Source of the DNA: Akkermansia muciniphila
GTDB lineage: Bacteria > Verrucomicrobiota > Verrucomicrobiia > Verrucomicrobiales > Akkermansiaceae
Direction of reading: 5' to 3'
DNA: 64,000 nt
Assembly (NCBI RefSeq): GCF_900184965.1
Contig: NZ_FXYA01000122.1
Span: 1-64,000, forward strand
The notes below the pieces were generated by a model. It ran no database searches. It saw only the letters and a list, made by a program, of their open reading frames with translations, and was not told where the DNA came from. Every line of letters begins with the position of its first letter. Position 1 is the first letter of the stretch. Both the position numbers and the translations under genes were made by a program. Shown here piece by piece: positions 27,557 through 35,521 of the stretch.

Positions 27557-29077
27557 ATGAATCCTGTTACATTCAACTGCACCGTTCTGCGCGACGGGCA
27601 TCAATCCCTGGCGGCAACCCGCATGAAGACGGCAGACATGCTGCCCATTGCCCCCATTCTGGACTCCATGGGCTTCAGCGCCCTGGAAACCTGGGGCGGC
27701 GCCACCATCGACGCCGGGCTGCGCTTCTTGAAAGAATGGCCTTTCGACCGGCTGGACGCCCTGAAAAAAGCAGCCCCAAAAACGCCGCACATGATGCTGC
27801 TGCGCGGCCAGAATATCGTGGGCTACACCAACTATGCGGACGACGTGGTGGAAGCCTTTGTCGCCATGAGCGCCAAGCACGGCATGAACATCTTCCGCAT
27901 TTTCGACTGCGTGAACGACCCGCGCAACATGGAAACCTCCATCCGCGCCGCCAAGAAAGCCGGAGCGCAGGCCCACGGCACCATCTGCTACACGACTTCT
28001 CCCGTGCACACCACGCAGACGTTTGTGGACATGGGGCGGGAACTCGCGGACATGGGGGCGGACGCCATCGTCATTAAGGATATGGCCGGCCTCATTCCTC
28101 CGTATGTCACCCAGGAACTCGTCAGCGCCCTGAAAAAGGACCTGAATATTCCCGTCTGGATCCACACGCATGACACCGCCGGCCTCGGCGCCTCCACCTA
28201 CCTCAGCGCCATTGATGCCGGAGTGGACGCGTGCGATGTCTCCATCTCCCCCTTCGCCAACGGCACGGGCCAGCCGGACTGCCTGCGCATGCTTGCCCTG
28301 CTGAACGGTAATCCCCGCAAGCCGGATTACGACGCGGACAAGCTCATTGAAGTCTCCGAAATGCTCAAACCTGTCTATGACAGCCTGGGCAAATTCGCCT
28401 CCCACCGCAACGAAGTGGTGGACTCTGACACGCTCCGTTACCAGGTGCCCGGCGGCATGCTTTCTAACTTCCGCACCCAGCTCAAGGAACAGGGCATGGA
28501 AGACAAGTTTGAGGAAGTATTCGCGGAAATCCCGGTGGTCCGCAAGGCCCTGGGCTGGATTCCGCTGGTGACCCCCACCTCCCAGATCGTAGGCGTGCAG
28601 GCGATGCTGAACGTCAAGTTCGGCCGCTGGAAGAACATCACCCCCCAGGCGGCGGACATTGCCCTGGGCTACTACGGCCGCACCTCGGCTCCCGTGGACC
28701 CAGAAGTGCAGAAACTCTGCGCGGAAAAGATGGGCAAGGAACCGATCACCTGCCGCCCGGCGGACCTGATCAAGCCCGGCATGGAAGACCTGCGCAGGAA
28801 GCTTGCGGAAAAGGGGCTTCCCACGGACGACGAACACTGCGTCATCTACGCCATGTTCCCGCAGCAGGTGGAAGACTTCTACAAAAAGCCGGAACCTAAG
28901 GAAGAACCCCCCGTGCAGGTGAACACCGCTCCCGCCGCGGCTCCGGCGGCCGCGCCGTCCATGACCGTCATTGACAACGGCATCACCGCCCGGGTAAGCG
29001 GCCCCTCCGGTTCCCGTGACCTGACCATCGTCATCAACGGCCAGTCCCACTCCGTGAAAGTGGAACGCATCGGCTAA
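27557..29077 (+). CDS. Carboxyltransferase subunit (OadA/PycB/5S type), no biotin domain
   Basis: A 506-residue protein. The TIM-barrel carboxyltransferase domain carries the metal-site motifs TVLRDGHQSLAATRM, IKDMAGLIPP and HTHDTAGLG, followed by the conserved PPGGMLSN-like segment PGGMLSNFRTQL. The C-terminus has an Ala/Pro linker (PAAAPAAAP). The last 37 residues lack the biotin attachment motif (M-K-M) found in OadA and PycB. It therefore resembles the transcarboxylase 5S subunit or a decarboxylase alpha chain that uses a separate biotin carrier. Possible reactions are oxaloacetate or pyruvate carboxyl transfer in the methylmalonyl-CoA route. Single gene with its own terminator. Confidence 0.85.
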   Translation: MNPVTFNCTVLRDGHQSLAATRMKTADMLPIAPILDSMGFSALETWGGATIDAGLRFLKEWPFDRLDALKKAAPKTPHMMLLRGQNIVGYTNYADDVVEAFVAMSAKHGMNIFRIFDCVNDPRNMETSIRAAKKAGAQAHGTICYTTSPVHTTQTFVDMGRELADMGADAIVIKDMAGLIPPYVTQELVSALKKDLNIPVWIHTHDTAGLGASTYLSAIDAGVDACDVSISPFANGTGQPDCLRMLALLNGNPRKPDYDADKLIEVSEMLKPVYDSLGKFASHRNEVVDSDTLRYQVPGGMLSNFRTQLKEQGMEDKFEEVFAEIPVVRKALGWIPLVTPTSQIVGVQAMLNVKFGRWKNITPQAADIALGYYGRTSAPVDPEVQKLCAEKMGKEPITCRPADLIKPGMEDLRRKLAEKGLPTDDEHCVIYAMFPQQVEDFYKKPEPKEEPPVQVNTAPAAAPAAAPSMTVIDNGITARVSGPSGSRDLTIVINGQSHSVKVERIG

Positions 29078-29106
29078 AATCTCCGGTGCGCCGGCTTAAA
29101 CCGCTT

Positions 29107-29143
29107 GCGGGCGGTCCCTTCCATGAGAGGGACCGCCCGCTTT
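29107..29143 (+). terminator. Terminator after the carboxyltransferase gene
   Basis: Perfect 13-bp GC-rich stem (GCGGGCGGTCCCT with AGGGACCGCCCGC) and a short T tail. Confidence 0.75.
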
Positions 29144-29201
29144 GCATGAACGCTCCTGCTTCTTATTCAACCGCTCTGTTTTCCCACAGATAAGGGAAGA
29201 C

Positions 29202-30215
29202 TTACGCCGCCAACCAGAAAGCACGGGCATCCTGCCTTCTGATTTCATCCATATTCAGATATCTGGTTTTCAATAAATGGGCATTTTGGTGCCCCATCTC
29301 CCATTGCAAGCCGGCATAATCCCGGAATTCCAGCGCGTGGTAACTGGCAAACGTGTGCCTTAACACATCCTGCACCCATGGCCGGCTGTTATTCCAGCCG
29401 GCACGGGCGCGCACCAGCCGCCACTTGCGTTCCCATCCTGCCGGGCACAACGGTTCTTCCCCGGAATGATGCCGGAAAGCCCGCAAATACCGCAACGCCG
29501 CCGGCCGAAGGGTCACCCGCCGCGCCCCTCCCGTCTTGGAATGCCGCGCCGGAATGAGCGCCGCTTTTTCTTCCAGCCTGATATGCCGGAATTGGAGCCT
29601 TCTGACCTCCTGCGGACGCACTCCGGCATACAGCATCAGCACGGCTGCCGGCAGACACTCGCCGCCGTACACCTCCCGCGCCGCCGTCATCAGCTTCCGG
29701 CACTCCTCCGGCGTCAGCACAGGCACCCTTCTTTCCTTCACCAGCGGGCACGGCGTCTCCGCTGCCGGGTTCTTCCCCGCCCATCCTCTGCGGCAGGCAA
29801 AAGCGCATATTCCGTGCAGAATGACGCGCGCCTTGCGCCGTCCGCTGGCCGTCGGGAATATATTCAGGATGCGCTGGCAATCCTCCCGCCTCAGGCCCCG
29901 CATCATCTTATGCCTCAATTCCGGCCATGACTTCACCATCCGCGCCGTAACGCACCGGATTTCTTCCAGCGTGCGTCGCCGCCGATGCGCCCGGGCTTTC
30001 AGGGACTCCGCCACGCAAACGGAAAAACTGACCGTCTTTTTCATCGCTTTCCATTCCTTAATCCCCAGCTCCACGCATTGCAGCCGCCCGGCCATCCCGG
30101 CCGACACTCCCCGGAGCAACCGCGCCATGACCATCATTTCCGCGGCCTGCACGCGTTTTTTACGCATCCAGCAAATGAGCAAGGCCTCTTCTTCCGTCAA
30201 TTCCTGTTGAGTCAT
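29202..30215 (-). CDS. Tyrosine recombinase next to an invertible segment
   Basis: A 337-residue site-specific recombinase. The N-terminal helical core-binding half contains KSWPELRHKMMRGLRREDCQRIL. The catalytic half has box I LYAGVRPQEVRRL (Arg), the beta-strand Lys in HSKTGGARRV, box II DVLRHTFASY (the usual first His of H-x-L-R is Asp) and GHQNAHLLKTRYLN with the nucleophile Tyr. The start at 30215 (MTQQELTEEE) is preferred over the AT-rich upstream frame to 30383. That frame would run through the inverted repeat at 30236. Its start lies 21 bp from this repeat, so it may act there. It could also be an old island integrase. Confidence 0.88.
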   Translation of the reverse strand: MTQQELTEEEALLICWMRKKRVQAAEMMVMARLLRGVSAGMAGRLQCVELGIKEWKAMKKTVSFSVCVAESLKARAHRRRRTLEEIRCVTARMVKSWPELRHKMMRGLRREDCQRILNIFPTASGRRKARVILHGICAFACRRGWAGKNPAAETPCPLVKERRVPVLTPEECRKLMTAAREVYGGECLPAAVLMLYAGVRPQEVRRLQFRHIRLEEKAALIPARHSKTGGARRVTLRPAALRYLRAFRHHSGEEPLCPAGWERKWRLVRARAGWNNSRPWVQDVLRHTFASYHALEFRDYAGLQWEMGHQNAHLLKTRYLNMDEIRRQDARAFWLAA

Positions 30216-30235
30216 GAAGCAAAGATAAGCAAACG

Positions 30236-30410
30236 GATTCCTAATCAGCATCAAGTCTAAAACGGAAAGAACTGAAAAATAATAAGGAAATACGTGCATA
30301 AATGGGAATTTGATACTTTCACCCGCAGATATGGAAATTTTACTTTCCCTCATTTTATTACTGTAAAAACACTTAAAAAACATGGATAGGACTCTTGCTG
30401 ATTAGGAATC
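30236..30410. repeat. Candidate invertible promoter segment A (inverted repeats)
   Basis: GATTCCTAATCAGC (30236-30249) and GCTGATTAGGAATC (30397-30410) are perfect 14-bp inverted repeats bounding an AT-rich 175-bp segment between the recombinase gene and the restriction-modification operon. The right copy is part of a 17-bp imperfect palindrome. Inside lie TTTACT (30339-30344) and TGTAAA (30362-30367) spaced 17 nt. Read on the minus strand they become TTTACA and AGTAAA, so the promoter is nearly symmetrical. Confidence 0.65.
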
Positions 30411-30426
30411 AGCCTATTTTCCCCAA

Positions 30427-31116
30427 GTGGGTTCCTTATCGTCAGAGTTATCTCAAATTAAATCCCGTAAACGGGTAGCGGAACACGGAGAAGTATTCAC
30501 CCCTGACTGGCTGGTGAATGACATGCTCAACCTGGTGGCGCATGAAGCGGAACGCATTGACAGTCGCTTTCTGGAACCGGCATGCGGAGAAGGAGCCTTT
30601 CTGGCCCCTATCCTGTTGAGGAAGCTGGCAACCGTCCGCCGGCAATACGGCAGTTCCCCGGCGGATTATGAGTTCCGCGCCGTGCTGGCTCTCATGTCTA
30701 TCTATGGGGTGGAACTGCTGGCGGATAACGTCCGCGCCTGCCGGGAACGTCTGCAGACCCTGTGGCTGGCGGAATATGAACGGCGTTTAAAACGTCCGCC
30801 CTCCGCGGAATGCCAGAAAACCGTCCACTTTGTCCTGGAACGCAACATTCTTAACGGCAACGCCCTGAGCATGAAAAAAGTAGATGCTTCCGCCCAGGAT
30901 ACTCAGGAGCCTATCCTCTTTTCCGAATGGTCCGCCGTGGGCGGCGCCCTCATCAAACGCCGGGACTTCCGGCAAGATGAACTCCTGCGTGATCAAAACG
31001 CCCGGACTTCCCTGGAACAGGCGGAAGGGGAACTTCCTCTGGAATACGTACCCAAATACCCGGTACGTGAGTTCCCCCCCATGGATTACCGCAAACTGCC
31101 GGAAGCGGAATCATGA
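30427..31116 (+). CDS. Methyltransferase-fold protein without NPPY (R-M subunit 1)
   Basis: A 229-residue protein starting at GTG. It has N6-adenine methyltransferase features: motif X-like GEVFTPDWLVNDML, the SAM-binding motif LEPACGEGAFLAP, IYGVELLADNVRACRERL (motif II) and NILNGNAL (motif III). Where the catalytic NPPY motif would follow, it instead reads EPILFSEWSAVGGALIKRRDF and ends. Its stop overlaps the start of the next gene (ATGA, 31113-31116), so the two are cotranslated. It probably forms a complex with the NPPY-bearing partner. The gene begins 17 bp after the right inverted repeat. Confidence 0.8.
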   Translation: MGSLSSELSQIKSRKRVAEHGEVFTPDWLVNDMLNLVAHEAERIDSRFLEPACGEGAFLAPILLRKLATVRRQYGSSPADYEFRAVLALMSIYGVELLADNVRACRERLQTLWLAEYERRLKRPPSAECQKTVHFVLERNILNGNALSMKKVDASAQDTQEPILFSEWSAVGGALIKRRDFRQDELLRDQNARTSLEQAEGELPLEYVPKYPVREFPPMDYRKLPEAES

Positions 31117-32630
31117 ACAATAACATCCATAACCCTGACGTATTGAGCTGCCTGGCCAATCTTTCCAGTGACGAGGTGTTCACGCCGCCGGAGATTGCCA
31201 ACGCCATGCTGGATTTGCTCCCGCAGGAGCTTTTTTCCGACCCTTCCGTTACCTTTCTGGACCCCTGCTGCAAGAGCGGCGTCTTTCTGAGGGAGATTGC
31301 CAAAAGGCTCAACAAGGGGCTGGAAGCTCACCTCCCAAACCGGGAGGAGCGCCTGGAACACATTTTCAGAAATCAGCTCTTCGGCATCGCCATTACGGAG
31401 CTGACATCCCTTCTCGCCCGCCGCGGAGTGTATTGTTCCAAATACCCCAATGGGCCTTACTCCGTCGTTCGTTTTGACAATGCTGACGGCAACATCCGCT
31501 ACAAACACATCACACACACCTGGAGGGGCGGCAAATGCGTCTTTTGCGGTGCCTCTCAAGCCGCCTATGGAGAGCAGGCACGAAAAGAGGGGCTGGAAAG
31601 CCACGCTTACGAATTCATCCACGCCAACAATCCGAATAACCTGTTTCCTATGAACTTTGATGTCATCATCGGTAATCCTCCCTACCAACTCAGTGACGGA
31701 GGCGACACGGAGGAACGACGCAGAGGCGGAGCTATTCCTCTTTATCATTTATTTATTCAACAGGCCAAAAAACTTGCTCCCCGTTATTTGATAATGATTG
31801 TTCCATCCCGATGGTTTTCTGGAGGGAGAGGACTCAATCAATTCCGAAATGAAATGCTGAATGATAAAAGGCTTGAACAAATCGTAGATTATCCAGACTC
31901 TTCCGAATGTTTCCCTGGTGTTCAAATAGAAGGCGGCATCTGTTACTTTTTATGGAATCGTGAATATTATAAAAATTGTTTAGTTAAAACTATTCAAGGA
32001 ACAAAAATATCAAGCATGATTCGGCCTTTACTGGAAAACCAAGCTGAAACTTTTATACGCTATAACGAATCTATATCAATTTTAAGAAAAGTTCAAAAAT
32101 ATAACGAACCAATTATCAGTAAATTATTTAGCAGTCAAAAACCTTTTGGGCTTAGAACATATATAAAAGGGAGAGATAAAAAAGAATATGATAGTATAAC
32201 TCTTTATGCCAATAATCATATTGGATACATTAGAAAAGAAGAAATTTTACAAAATACTTCATGGATTGATACTTACAAAGTATTTATTTCTGCAGCATAC
32301 GGTATGGGAGGAAAATTTCCAACCTTCGTTATAGGTAAACCATTTCTTGGAAAACCAGGAACTTGTTGTACAGAAACATATTTGTTTATTGGACCATTTA
32401 AAACAAAAATAGAAGCGGAAAACGTTATTTCTTACATTCGAACAAGATTCTTCCGTTTTATGGTCCTTTTGAAAAAAAATACCCAGCATGCTGCTGCTCA
32501 AGTCTACTCCCTTGTACCAATGCAGGATTTTAGTAAGGCGTGGACGGATGAAGAACTTTACGCAAAATATGGTTTAACGGGAGAAGAAATAGAATTCATA
32601 GAAAGTATGATCCGTCCGATGGAAGGTTAA
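31113..32630 (+). CDS. Eco57I-like N6-adenine DNA methyltransferase (R-M subunit 2)
   Basis: A 505-residue methyltransferase. Motifs are DEVFTPPEIANAMLDLL, a variant SAM loop FLDPCCKSGVFL (usual DPACGSG), a CVFCGA zinc-knuckle-like pair and the catalytic FDVIIGNPPYQLSDGG near residue 190. The C-terminal half would be the target recognition domain. DNA composition changes sharply. About 31113-31740 matches the GC-rich surroundings, while about 31745-32620 is AT-rich with codons such as AAA, ATA and TTA. This suggests that the recognition half was exchanged. It follows subunit 1 with an ATGA overlap and precedes the helicase-nuclease by 29 nt. Confidence 0.88.
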   Translation: MNNNIHNPDVLSCLANLSSDEVFTPPEIANAMLDLLPQELFSDPSVTFLDPCCKSGVFLREIAKRLNKGLEAHLPNREERLEHIFRNQLFGIAITELTSLLARRGVYCSKYPNGPYSVVRFDNADGNIRYKHITHTWRGGKCVFCGASQAAYGEQARKEGLESHAYEFIHANNPNNLFPMNFDVIIGNPPYQLSDGGDTEERRRGGAIPLYHLFIQQAKKLAPRYLIMIVPSRWFSGGRGLNQFRNEMLNDKRLEQIVDYPDSSECFPGVQIEGGICYFLWNREYYKNCLVKTIQGTKISSMIRPLLENQAETFIRYNESISILRKVQKYNEPIISKLFSSQKPFGLRTYIKGRDKKEYDSITLYANNHIGYIRKEEILQNTSWIDTYKVFISAAYGMGGKFPTFVIGKPFLGKPGTCCTETYLFIGPFKTKIEAENVISYIRTRFFRFMVLLKKNTQHAAAQVYSLVPMQDFSKAWTDEELYAKYGLTGEEIEFIESMIRPMEG

Positions 32631-32659
32631 CGGGAGCAAGAAAAAGAGGAGCAAAAACC

Positions 32660-35491
32660 ATGGAAAAGAACGGGCGTTTTTTTGAAGGGAAGACGAATGC
32701 GCGGCCAATGATTTATGCCTATGAGGACGCCAGCTATCCCGGTTGTCTGAAAGTGGGGTACACGGCGGTGGATGTGGAAAAACGCGTAGCGCAGCAGTAC
32801 CCTACCTTGAGGCCGGAAGGGAAGAAACCCTACCGGGTTATCTTTGCGGAACCGGCTCTGTATGAAGATGGAAGCAGCTTTACGGACCATTCCGTACACC
32901 GGATGCTGGAGAAAAAAGGCGTGGAGGGAGTGGGCGGAGAATGGTTCCGCTGTACGGAGAAAGAAATCAGGGCGGCATGGCTGGCGGTGCGCACCCGGAC
33001 GGCCAACATGGAAAACCGTACCAGGGATTTTACCATGCGCCCGGAACAGGCGGAAGCCGTGGAGCGGACGCTGAACTACTTTAAAGCGGAACGCGCGGAT
33101 GGACGCACGCCGCGTTTTCTGTGGAACGCCAAAATGCGCTTTGGCAAAACCTTTGCCGCTTACCAGCTGGCACGGCGGTTGAACGCGCGCCGGGCGCTCA
33201 TCCTGACCTTCAAGCCGGCGGTGCAGCCGGCGTGGAAGGAAGACCTGGAAACGCACCTGGACTTTGAAGGCTGGCAATTCATCTGCCGGGAACAAGGGCC
33301 GGACGCCCAGCCCATTGACGAGCAATACCGGCAGGCGGACGCCGGACAGCCTATTGTGTGCTTCGGCTCCTTTCAGGACTTTCTGGGGGTGAATAAGGAA
33401 ACGGGCGGCATCAAGCCCCAGCATGAATGGGTGCGGGAAATCAACTGGGATCTGGTTATCTTTGACGAATACCACTTTGGGGCGTGGAAGGAAAACGCCA
33501 AAGCTCTGTTCCTGATGGAGGATGAGGAAGAAGAATACAACACCGCGCCCCCGGAAACCAACACCGGCAATGTCTGCGATGAACAGGATCTGCCCATCAC
33601 TGCGGACCACTACCTGTACCTTTCCGGAACGCCGTTCCGCGCCCTGAACTCCGGCGAGTTTATTGAAGAACAAATTTACAGCTGGACGTATTCCGATGAA
33701 CAGCGCGCCAAGGCTGCCTGGCAGGGGGAAAATAACCCGTATGCCGCCCTGCCGCGCATGGTGCTGCTTACCTACCGCGTGCCGGAGGACATCCGGCAAA
33801 TCGCTCTGGGGGGAGAGTTCAACGAATTTGACCTGAACGTCTTCTTCCAGGCGGAAGAAGGGAAAGGGAATAAAGCCCGTTTTATTCATGAAGAATACGT
33901 CCAGAAATGGCTGGATCTGATCCGCGGCTCCCATCATGCCGCGGCGACGGATGAGCTGAAGCTGGGCGGCAAAAAGCCCCCCATGCCTTACTCGGATACC
34001 CGGCTGATGAGTTTGCTCAACCATACCCTGTGGTTCCTGCCGGATGTGGCTTCCTGCCACGCCATGAACAACCTGCTGCAACAACGTCAGAATACCTTTT
34101 ACCACGACTATCAGGTCATCGTCTGCGCCGGACCGGAAGCCGGCACGGGGGCGAACGCCCTGCCGCCCGTGTTGAAGGCCATGGGCGGCAATCCGCTGGA
34201 AAGTAAAACCATTACGCTCTCCTGCGGCAAATTGACCACGGGCGTTACCGTCAAGCCCTGGGCCGGCATCTTCATGCTGCGCAATCTCTCCAGCCCGGAA
34301 ACCTACTTTCAGGCAGCCTTCCGGGTGCAAAGCCCGTGGACGGTGGACAGTGATCAGCCGGGGAAAAAAGAAATCGTCAAACCCAACTGCTACGTCTTTG
34401 ACTTTGCCCTGGACCGCGCCCTTAAGCAAATAGCTGACTACAGCTGCCGCCTGAACGCCAACCCGGGCAATCCGGAAACCAAGGTGAAGGAGTTCATCAG
34501 CTTTCTTCCCGTGCTGGCCTACGACGGCAGCGCCATGAAACAGGTGGAAGCTGCGGAAATACTGGATATGGCCATGGCGGGAACCAGCGCCACCCTACTG
34601 GCCAGACGCTGGGAAAGCGCCCTGCTGGTCAATGTGGATAACGTCACCCTGCAGCGCCTGCTTGCCAGCCGGGAAGCCATGGATGCCCTGATGAGCATTG
34701 AAGGCTTCCGCAATCTGAACAGTGATCTTGAGACCATTATCAACAAATCAGATGCCGTCAAAGGAATGCGCAAAGGAAAAGACGATCTGACCCCTAAGGA
34801 AAAAAAAGACCTCTCACAGGAAGAAAAGGAAATCAAATCCCTGCGCAGGCAGATACAGCAGAAACTGATCAAATTTGCCGCCAGAATCCCCATCTTCATG
34901 TATCTGTCAGACTTCCGGGAATACTGCCTGAAAGATGTGATCACCCAACTGGAGCCGCATCTGTTCCGGAAAGTAACCGGGCTGACGGAAAAAGATTTTG
35001 AACTGCTCGTCAGCCTGAACGTCTTTAATGAAGCTCTGATGAATGATGCCGTGTACAAGTTCAAACGGTATGAAGACGCCAGTCTTGTTTATACGGGTAT
35101 CAATCGCCACGCGGAGGAAAACGTGGGGCTGTACGCTACCGTCCTGAGCCGGGAAGACTATGAAATGATGGCCGGGGCCCAGCAGGATTCCATGGCCGGC
35201 GCTGTAGAGGGAAAAGCCCTTCCCTCCCCAACGGCGGATGACCGCATCGCCTGCTGTCCGGAAGAGGAAGAAGAGGAACCTCCGCCCGCTCCGAACGTGC
35301 GTATTCGTAAAGGGACGCTCCTTACCCACCGGGAATACGGCACGGGCATTGTAGTAAAGTTGGACGAATCCTCCGGCCGAATGACCGTAAAATTTGGCGA
35401 AGAGAAAAAACTCTTCCCCTACCCGCGAAGCCTGGAACAAGGGAAACTCATCCCTGCTGAGAAGGCAATCCCGGAAAAAGAGGGGAATTAA
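32660..35491 (+). CDS. GIY-YIG nuclease/SF2 helicase/Tudor-like fusion (restriction subunit)
   Basis: A 943-residue protein. Residues about 15-110 form a T5orf172/MUG113-like GIY-YIG nuclease (MIYAYEDASYPGCLKVGYT, then EKRVAQQYP, HSVHRMLEKK and GEWFRC). An SF2 helicase follows: atypical Walker A NAKMRFGKTFAA near residue 155, Walker B VIFDEYHF, motif III YLSGTPFRAL and motif VI FQAAFRVQSP. A charged helical region (about 700-780) comes next. The end holds an acidic run and a small beta domain, TLLTHREYGTGIVVKLDES followed by RMTVKFGEEKKLF, like the Tudor-type C-terminus of UvrD/PcrA. With the two methyltransferase genes it forms an R-M-like defence operon. Cutting presumably depends on helicase movement; this is inference. 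Confidence 0.85.
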   Translation: MEKNGRFFEGKTNARPMIYAYEDASYPGCLKVGYTAVDVEKRVAQQYPTLRPEGKKPYRVIFAEPALYEDGSSFTDHSVHRMLEKKGVEGVGGEWFRCTEKEIRAAWLAVRTRTANMENRTRDFTMRPEQAEAVERTLNYFKAERADGRTPRFLWNAKMRFGKTFAAYQLARRLNARRALILTFKPAVQPAWKEDLETHLDFEGWQFICREQGPDAQPIDEQYRQADAGQPIVCFGSFQDFLGVNKETGGIKPQHEWVREINWDLVIFDEYHFGAWKENAKALFLMEDEEEEYNTAPPETNTGNVCDEQDLPITADHYLYLSGTPFRALNSGEFIEEQIYSWTYSDEQRAKAAWQGENNPYAALPRMVLLTYRVPEDIRQIALGGEFNEFDLNVFFQAEEGKGNKARFIHEEYVQKWLDLIRGSHHAAATDELKLGGKKPPMPYSDTRLMSLLNHTLWFLPDVASCHAMNNLLQQRQNTFYHDYQVIVCAGPEAGTGANALPPVLKAMGGNPLESKTITLSCGKLTTGVTVKPWAGIFMLRNLSSPETYFQAAFRVQSPWTVDSDQPGKKEIVKPNCYVFDFALDRALKQIADYSCRLNANPGNPETKVKEFISFLPVLAYDGSAMKQVEAAEILDMAMAGTSATLLARRWESALLVNVDNVTLQRLLASREAMDALMSIEGFRNLNSDLETIINKSDAVKGMRKGKDDLTPKEKKDLSQEEKEIKSLRRQIQQKLIKFAARIPIFMYLSDFREYCLKDVITQLEPHLFRKVTGLTEKDFELLVSLNVFNEALMNDAVYKFKRYEDASLVYTGINRHAEENVGLYATVLSREDYEMMAGAQQDSMAGAVEGKALPSPTADDRIACCPEEEEEEPPPAPNVRIRKGTLLTHREYGTGIVVKLDESSGRMTVKFGEEKKLFPYPRSLEQGKLIPAEKAIPEKEGN

Positions 35492-35521
35492 CCTCTCCAT
35501 AAAAACAGGAGGGAGCGTCCC

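Noticed and set aside
30216-30383. N-terminal extension of the recombinase to 30383
   Set aside because: It would run through the inverted repeat and an AT-rich promoter-like region and has no recombinase similarity; the start at 30215 is better.
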